Part shown: piece by piece, positions 31,956-35,956 of the stretch
Layout: the number at the start of each line of letters is the position of its first letter
Position numbering within the stretch: position 1 is the first letter of the stretch
DNA from: Acidobacteriota bacterium
GTDB taxonomy: Bacteria > Acidobacteriota > Polarisedimenticolia > J045
Length of the DNA: 35,956 nucleotides
Assembly: GCA_003696075.1 (NCBI GenBank)
Contig: RFHH01000079.1
Span: 1 to 35,956, forward strand
Direction of reading: 5' to 3'
Notes under the pieces: model-generated
What the model was told of the DNA's origin: nothing
The model's input: only the letters and a program-made list of their open reading frames with translations
Database searches by the model: none
Translations under genes and position numbers: made by a program

Positions 31956-32954
31956 ATGACGGCGTCCCCCCAGCTCGAGCTGACGACCGCTCCCTTTCTC
32001 CACCGCGGGCTCAGCACGCGGCGGGTCATGTTCGAGGTGCTCGCCTCGCTGGTTCCCGTGGTCGCGGCCGCCATCTACTTCTTCGGACTCGCGGCCGTTC
32101 TCTTGGTCTTGGCGGCGACGGCGGGAGCGGTTCTGGTGGAGTGGGCTTTCGACGCGCAGGGGACGCGGGCACTGCGCGACGGCAGTGCGCTGCTGACCGG
32201 AGTCCTGCTTGCGCTCACTCTGCCCCCGTCGCTCCCGATGTGGATGGCCTTCCTCGGTGGCGCCATCGGGATCGGTCTCGGGAAGACGATCTGGGGCGGG
32301 CTGGGGCACAATCTGTTCAACCCCGCCCTCGTGGGCCGCGCCTTTCTCCAGGCGGCGTTCCCGACGGCGATGACCACCTGGGCGCGTCCGGGATTGAGCT
32401 TTGCCGAGATCAGACCGGCGACACTGGCCTGGCCGTTCATGAAGCCGGCGGCCGACGTGGTGACGACCGCGACGCCGCTCGGCCTGGCCAAGTTCGACCA
32501 CCAGTACACCGGCTTGTGGCCCCTTCTTGCGGGAACCACCGCCGGGTCGCTCGGTGAGACCGCCGGCCTGGTGCTCATCGCTTGCGGGCTGTGGCTCGCG
32601 ATCCGGCGCGTGTTCGACTGGCGGCTGCCGGTGTCGACGCTTCTTTCGGTGGCGTTCTTCAGCGCGCTGCTCCGGGCGTTCGGTGGCGAGGCCTATCCCG
32701 GTCCTGCGTTCATGCTCTGCTCGGGCGGGCTCCTGCTCGGTGCGGTCTACATGGTGACGGACCCGGTGACCACTCCGCTCACCCCCCGGGGGGCGTGGAT
32801 CTTCGGCGCGGGCTGCGGGTTGCTCGTGGTGTTGATCCGCGTGTTCGGGGGTCTGCCCGAAGGGGTGATGTACGCGATCCTGCTCATGAACGCCGTGACC
32901 CCGCTGATCAACCGCTACACGCAGCCCCGGGTGTTCGGAGGCGAGGGCCGATGA
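31956..32954 (+). CDS. rnfD: Rnf complex subunit D (membrane flavoprotein)
   Basis: A 332-residue multi-pass membrane protein of the NqrB/RnfD family. It has LTGVLLALTLPPSLPMWMAFLG, then KTIWGGLGHNLFNPALVGRAF, and the flavinylation region DVVTTATPLG with Thr163 as the predicted covalent FMN site. The C-terminal part MVTDPVTTPLTPRGAWIFG is also characteristic. It needs ApbE (34841-35842) for flavin attachment and forms part of the ion-translocating core with RnfA, RnfE and RnfG. The gap to rnfC is 7 bases. Confidence 0.95.
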   Translation: MTASPQLELTTAPFLHRGLSTRRVMFEVLASLVPVVAAAIYFFGLAAVLLVLAATAGAVLVEWAFDAQGTRALRDGSALLTGVLLALTLPPSLPMWMAFLGGAIGIGLGKTIWGGLGHNLFNPALVGRAFLQAAFPTAMTTWARPGLSFAEIRPATLAWPFMKPAADVVTTATPLGLAKFDHQYTGLWPLLAGTTAGSLGETAGLVLIACGLWLAIRRVFDWRLPVSTLLSVAFFSALLRAFGGEAYPGPAFMLCSGGLLLGAVYMVTDPVTTPLTPRGAWIFGAGCGLLVVLIRVFGGLPEGVMYAILLMNAVTPLINRYTQPRVFGGEGR

Positions 32955-33601
32955 GCGGCGAGAGCGTTTCCCCGGTGCGGCTCGTCGGCACGCTCGCGGT
33001 GGCCGGCCTGCTCAGCGGGATCGTGCTCGTGTCGGTCTACCTGTGGGCGGCGCCGCGAATCGCGACGAATCGCGCCGACGCGCTGCGAGCGGCGGTCCTC
33101 CGGGCGCTGCCGGGGTCGGTGTCCAGCCGTCCCCTGGTGGTGCGCGAGGGCCGGCTCGTCCCGTACGAGGGACCGGAGGGGACGCTGCCGGAAGAAGAAG
33201 CCGTCTATGCCGGGTACGACGCGCAGGGGCGCCTGGTGGGCTACGCCGTGCCGGCCGCGGGACCCGGATTCATGGACACCATCGCGCTCATCTACGGGCT
33301 CGATCCCGACCGCCGCGTCATCGTGGGGATGGAAGTGCTCGACAGCCGCGAAACGCCCGGTCTCGGCGACCGGATCGTTTCCGATCCGGACTTTCACGCC
33401 AATTTCCGGGCGCTGGCGGTCGAGCCGGCGATCGTTCCGGTGAAGAAAGGCGAGAAGAGCGCGCCCAATGAGGTCGACTGCATCACGGGCGCGACGATCT
33501 CGTCGGAGGCGGTGGTTTCGATCATCAACCGGAGCCTCGAGACCTGGAAGGACCGGCTGCTGACGGGGGCGGCCGAAGAAGGGGCGGCGGAGGCGCAATG
33601 A
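32951..33601 (+). CDS. rnfG: Rnf complex subunit G (covalent FMN)
   Basis: The product is 216 residues with a single N-terminal membrane helix (about 11-32) and a periplasmic FMN-binding domain. The flavinylation motif is ITGATISSEAV with Thr182 as the predicted attachment residue. GYAVPAAGPGFMDTIALIYG and ETPGLGDRI are typical of RnfG/NqrC. The ATG overlaps the rnfD stop (ATGA). Covalent FMN is attached by ApbE after export, matching the lipoprotein ApbE encoded at the end of the operon. Confidence 0.95.
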   Translation: MSGESVSPVRLVGTLAVAGLLSGIVLVSVYLWAAPRIATNRADALRAAVLRALPGSVSSRPLVVREGRLVPYEGPEGTLPEEEAVYAGYDAQGRLVGYAVPAAGPGFMDTIALIYGLDPDRRVIVGMEVLDSRETPGLGDRIVSDPDFHANFRALAVEPAIVPVKKGEKSAPNEVDCITGATISSEAVVSIINRSLETWKDRLLTGAAEEGAAEAQ

Positions 33602-34266
33602 AGGATCGTGAACGCGCGGCCCGGGCAGCGCAGGAGTTCGTCAAGGGGCTGTGGCGCGAGAACCCCGTCTTCGTGGCGGTCCTCGGGCTGTGTCCCTCGC
33701 TGGCGGTGACGAATTCGCTCAAGAACGGCCTGGTGATGGGAGCGGCGACCACCTTCGTGCTGGTGGGTTCGAGCCTGCTGGTCTCGCTGGCGCGGCACCT
33801 CATTCCGCGTCAGGTCCGCATCTCGGTCTACATCGTGATCATCGCGACCTTCGTCACCTGTGTCGATTTCGTGCTCGCCGCCCTGATGCCCGACGCCCAC
33901 AAGCAACTCGGCGCGTTCATTTCGCTGATCGTGGTCAACTGCCTGATCCTCGGACGGCAGGAGGCCTTCGCCTCGAAGAACCCCGTCTGGCTGGCGGTTC
34001 CGGACGCGCTGGGGATGGCCGGCGGGTTCACCCTCGCGCTGTCGATGATCGGCGCCATCCGCGAGCTGCTCGGCAAGGGGTCGCTGCTCGGCTATCCCGT
34101 GCTGGGGAGCCGGTTCGAGCCGTGGGCGATCATGATCCTCCCGCCGGGGGGGTTCTTCGCTCTGGGGGCCCTGCTCACCGTCTTTGCCGCCGTGCGGACG
34201 GCAGCGGAACGGCGGCGGCAGCGGAAGGCCTTCGAACCGCCGGCGGCGGAGCGGAGGACGGCGTGA
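33598..34266 (+). CDS. rnfE: Rnf complex subunit E (membrane)
   Basis: A 222-residue membrane protein with six predicted helices, of the RnfE/NqrD family. The two half-helix Cys motifs are present: VLGLCPSLAV near residue 30 and IVVNCLILGRQEA near 116. Together with their partners in RnfA these ligate the intramembrane iron-sulfur centre that passes electrons across the membrane. The C-terminus is basic (RTAAERRRQRKAF). The start overlaps rnfG by 4 bases. Confidence 0.95.
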   Translation: MKDRERAARAAQEFVKGLWRENPVFVAVLGLCPSLAVTNSLKNGLVMGAATTFVLVGSSLLVSLARHLIPRQVRISVYIVIIATFVTCVDFVLAALMPDAHKQLGAFISLIVVNCLILGRQEAFASKNPVWLAVPDALGMAGGFTLALSMIGAIRELLGKGSLLGYPVLGSRFEPWAIMILPPGGFFALGALLTVFAAVRTAAERRRQRKAFEPPAAERRTA

Positions 34267-34844
34267 TGGGCGAACTCGTCTGGATCTTCTTCTCCGCCAG
34301 CCTGATCAACAACTTCACCCTGGCCTACTTTCTCGGCCTCTGTCCGTTCTTCGGCGTCACGGGGAGGCTCGACACCGCTCTCCGGCTCGGCTTCGCCAAC
34401 ATCTTCGTGATGCTCATCACGTCGATGGCGGCCTGGGTGCTGAATTCGTTCATCCTGCCGTTCGCCCCGTATCTCCAGCTCATTTCCTTCATCGTGGTGA
34501 TCGCCAGCACGGTGCAGTTCGTGGAGATGCTGATCCGGAAGCTGAGTCCGACGCTTTTCCGCGCGCTGGGCATCTTCCTCCCCTTGATCACCACCAACTG
34601 CGCGATCCTCGCTTTGGCCCTGTTCCAGACCAACCGGGGCTACGATCTCGTACAAGGCCTCGTTTACGCCCTCGGCGCCGGTGTCGGCCTCACGATCGCT
34701 CTGGTCATCATGGCCGGCCTGCGGCAGGACGCGGAGCTGGCGGGTGTGCCGCGCCTCGTCCGGGGCACGGCGATGAGCTTCTTCATCGCCGGGATCCTCT
34801 CGATGGCGTTCATGGGGTTCGCCGGTCTGTTCCACGGCTCGTGA
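34266..34844 (+). CDS. rnfA: Rnf complex subunit A (membrane)
   Basis: A 192-residue membrane protein with six predicted helices, paralogous in topology to RnfE and inverted relative to it. The conserved Cys motifs are YFLGLCPFFGVTG near residue 25 and PLITTNCAILALAL near 107. It also has SFIVVIASTVQFVEM and IMAGLRQDAEL, which are well-kept RnfA features. The start overlaps the rnfE stop by one base (TGATG). It completes the RnfABCDGE set. Confidence 0.96.
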   Translation: MGELVWIFFSASLINNFTLAYFLGLCPFFGVTGRLDTALRLGFANIFVMLITSMAAWVLNSFILPFAPYLQLISFIVVIASTVQFVEMLIRKLSPTLFRALGIFLPLITTNCAILALALFQTNRGYDLVQGLVYALGAGVGLTIALVIMAGLRQDAELAGVPRLVRGTAMSFFIAGILSMAFMGFAGLFHGS

Positions 34845-35842
34845 CGGAGCGGCTCCGGAGGCAAACCGCGCGCGCGGCGGCGGCAGCCGTTCTGCTGCTG
34901 GCGGCCGCCTGCTCCGGCGGAGGCCGCTTTCACGGCGAGCGGCTTCTGATGGGGACCCGCTTCGCCATCGAGGTCGACGGCGTCGGGGCGGCCGAGGCGG
35001 AGGAGGCGATCGGTGCCGCGTTCGACGAGGTGGCCCGCGTCGAAAGGCCCCTCAGCGAGTGGCGCGAGGACAGCGAGATCAGCGCTCTCAACCGCGCAGC
35101 GGGGGACGGGCCGGTCGCGGTCGGACGCGAGCTTCTCGATGTGTTGAGCCGCGCGCGCCAGATTTCCGAGCTGACGGGCGGGGCGTTCGACGTCACCTTC
35201 GCCGCGTGCGGCTCCCTGTGGTCGATCCCCGAACGCCGCATTCCCACCGAGTCGCAACTCGCCGCCTGCCGGCCGCACGTCGGCTGGCGCAAGCTTCTGA
35301 TCGATGCGGCGAAGGGAACGGCGGTCCTGTCCGAGCGGGGGATGCGCGCCGGGATCGCTGGCATCGCCAAGGGATACGGAATCGATCGCGCCGCCGAGGT
35401 CCTCGAGGCGCACGGGATCTCCAGCTACTTCGTCGACGGAGGCGGCGACATCCGCCTGCGGAGTTCTCCGGGGCGCCGGCCCTGGCGCGTCGGCATCGCG
35501 CATCCGCGGAGACCCGGGAAGCTTCTCGGCACCATCGAGCTGCGGCAAGGAGCGGTCGTGACCTCGGGAGATTACCTGCAGTACTTCGTGCGGGACGGCG
35601 TTCGCTACCACCACATCCTCGATCCCCGGACCGGTCGAGTCGCCCGCGCGTCCGTCGCCGTGACCGTCATCGCCCGCGACGCGATGACCGCCGACGCCCT
35701 CGCCACCGGCCTGTTCGTGATGGGCCCCGAGCGCGGCCTCGACCTCGTCGAGTCGCTCCCCGACGTCGAAGCGTTGTTCGTCGCCCCCGATCTGTCGGTC
35801 CACGCTTCGTCCGGCTTTCCCGAGCTGGAGAGCGGCGGCTGA
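34841..35842 (+). CDS. apbE: FAD:protein FMN transferase ApbE, lipoprotein
   Basis: The 333-residue protein has an N-terminal lipoprotein signal with lipobox LLAAAC (Cys24), so it is probably anchored in the periplasm. The body carries ApbE signatures: MGTRFAIEV, SEWREDSEISALNRAAGDG, FDVTFA, GIAKGYGIDRAAEVL, FVDGGGDIRLR and YHHILDPRTG. It transfers FMN from FAD to Thr of the RnfD and RnfG motifs, explaining its place at the end of the rnf operon. The GTG start overlaps the rnfA stop (GTGA). Confidence 0.95.
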   Translation: MTERLRRQTARAAAAAVLLLAAACSGGGRFHGERLLMGTRFAIEVDGVGAAEAEEAIGAAFDEVARVERPLSEWREDSEISALNRAAGDGPVAVGRELLDVLSRARQISELTGGAFDVTFAACGSLWSIPERRIPTESQLAACRPHVGWRKLLIDAAKGTAVLSERGMRAGIAGIAKGYGIDRAAEVLEAHGISSYFVDGGGDIRLRSSPGRRPWRVGIAHPRRPGKLLGTIELRQGAVVTSGDYLQYFVRDGVRYHHILDPRTGRVARASVAVTVIARDAMTADALATGLFVMGPERGLDLVESLPDVEALFVAPDLSVHASSGFPELESGG

Positions 35843-35862
35843 CGCGCTCCCTGGCGCCTTCT

Positions 35863-35884
35863 GAGGTGCTTCCCCGATGGTGCG
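35863..35884 (+). repeat. Solo copy of the 22-bp dispersed repeat
   Basis: This sequence, starting GAGGTGCTTCC and ending CGATGGTGCG, matches the inverted arm at 17709-17730 at 21 of 22 positions and the arm at 17582-17603 at 20 of 22. It begins 21 bases after the apbE stop. The remaining bases to the window edge show no ORF or clear terminator. Confidence 0.5.
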
Positions 35885-35956
35885 CTGCCGCGCCGGCGGG
35901 GCGCAGGTGCGGCCTGTTCCATGCCACCTCCCGCAGCCGGGACGCGCGCGCCGATC

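Overview
This window is high-GC DNA (my impression is around 70%, not counted) from a Gram-negative bacterium. It encodes an outer-membrane beta-barrel, periplasmic multiheme cytochromes, a Tat substrate, a lipoprotein and a full Rnf complex. FNR-like and sigma-54 sites, a 2-oxoacid:ferredoxin oxidoreductase and a selenocysteine protein point to anaerobic or facultative metabolism. The secreted proteins with fn3-like C-terminal modules remind me of Acidobacteriota (Thermoanaerobaculia-like), but no marker gene here proves that. I see no rRNA, tRNA, CRISPR array, transposase or integrase.

Positions 1-4830, minus strand: a molybdenum cofactor block (mobB, truncated by the window edge; a MOT1-type molybdate/sulfate transporter; a MOSC protein; moaA with a structured leader), preceded by a sigma-54 activator whose receiver domain is degenerate. 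Positions 5122-12765, minus strand: a respiratory operon running decaheme cytochrome (MtrA/DmsE-like), MtrB-like porin, triheme cytochrome, Tat-exported TtrA/ArrA-clade molybdoenzyme with a Cys at the predicted Mo-ligand position, four-cluster ferredoxin subunit and TorD-like chaperone. The layout parallels the Shewanella extracellular DMSO reductase operon (dmsEFABGH) with a different catalytic clade. A near-consensus sigma-54 promoter lies 33 bases upstream of the first gene, and a repeat/inverted-repeat array sits at enhancer distance. The two blocks therefore read as one unit: cofactor supply, activator, enzyme and electron conduit.

Positions 13065-13415, plus strand: a small ArsC/Spx-like thioredoxin-fold protein with an in-frame TGA at the first redox position (U-T-S-C) followed by a SECIS-like hairpin, so a selenoprotein that ordinary ORF calling truncates. 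Positions 13542-17016, minus strand: two secreted proteins (a propeller-like repeat protein and an SGNH-hydrolase-like protein), separated and followed by long intergenic regions carrying short dispersed and inverted repeats. A GYD-domain protein and nadA follow on the plus strand; a perfect FNR-type box lies upstream of nadA.

Positions 19718-35842, plus strand: a tightly packed run of hemerythrin, korA (gamma-alpha fusion), korB, an 819-aa PFOR-derived protein with a tethered ferredoxin domain, rnfB, a 1380-aa PFOR-derived iron-sulfur protein, rnfC, rnfD, rnfG, rnfE, rnfA and apbE. The two large proteins are paralogous over their C-terminal halves. They look like pyruvate:ferredoxin oxidoreductase without a recognisable thiamine-binding site, and one sits inside the rnf operon between rnfB and rnfC. 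I infer a dedicated 2-oxoacid oxidoreductase-Rnf electron-transfer assembly in which catalytically dead PFOR scaffolds wire KorAB to the membrane pump. This is the strongest candidate for an undescribed system in the window; the extracellular-type reductase operon and the hidden selenoprotein come next.
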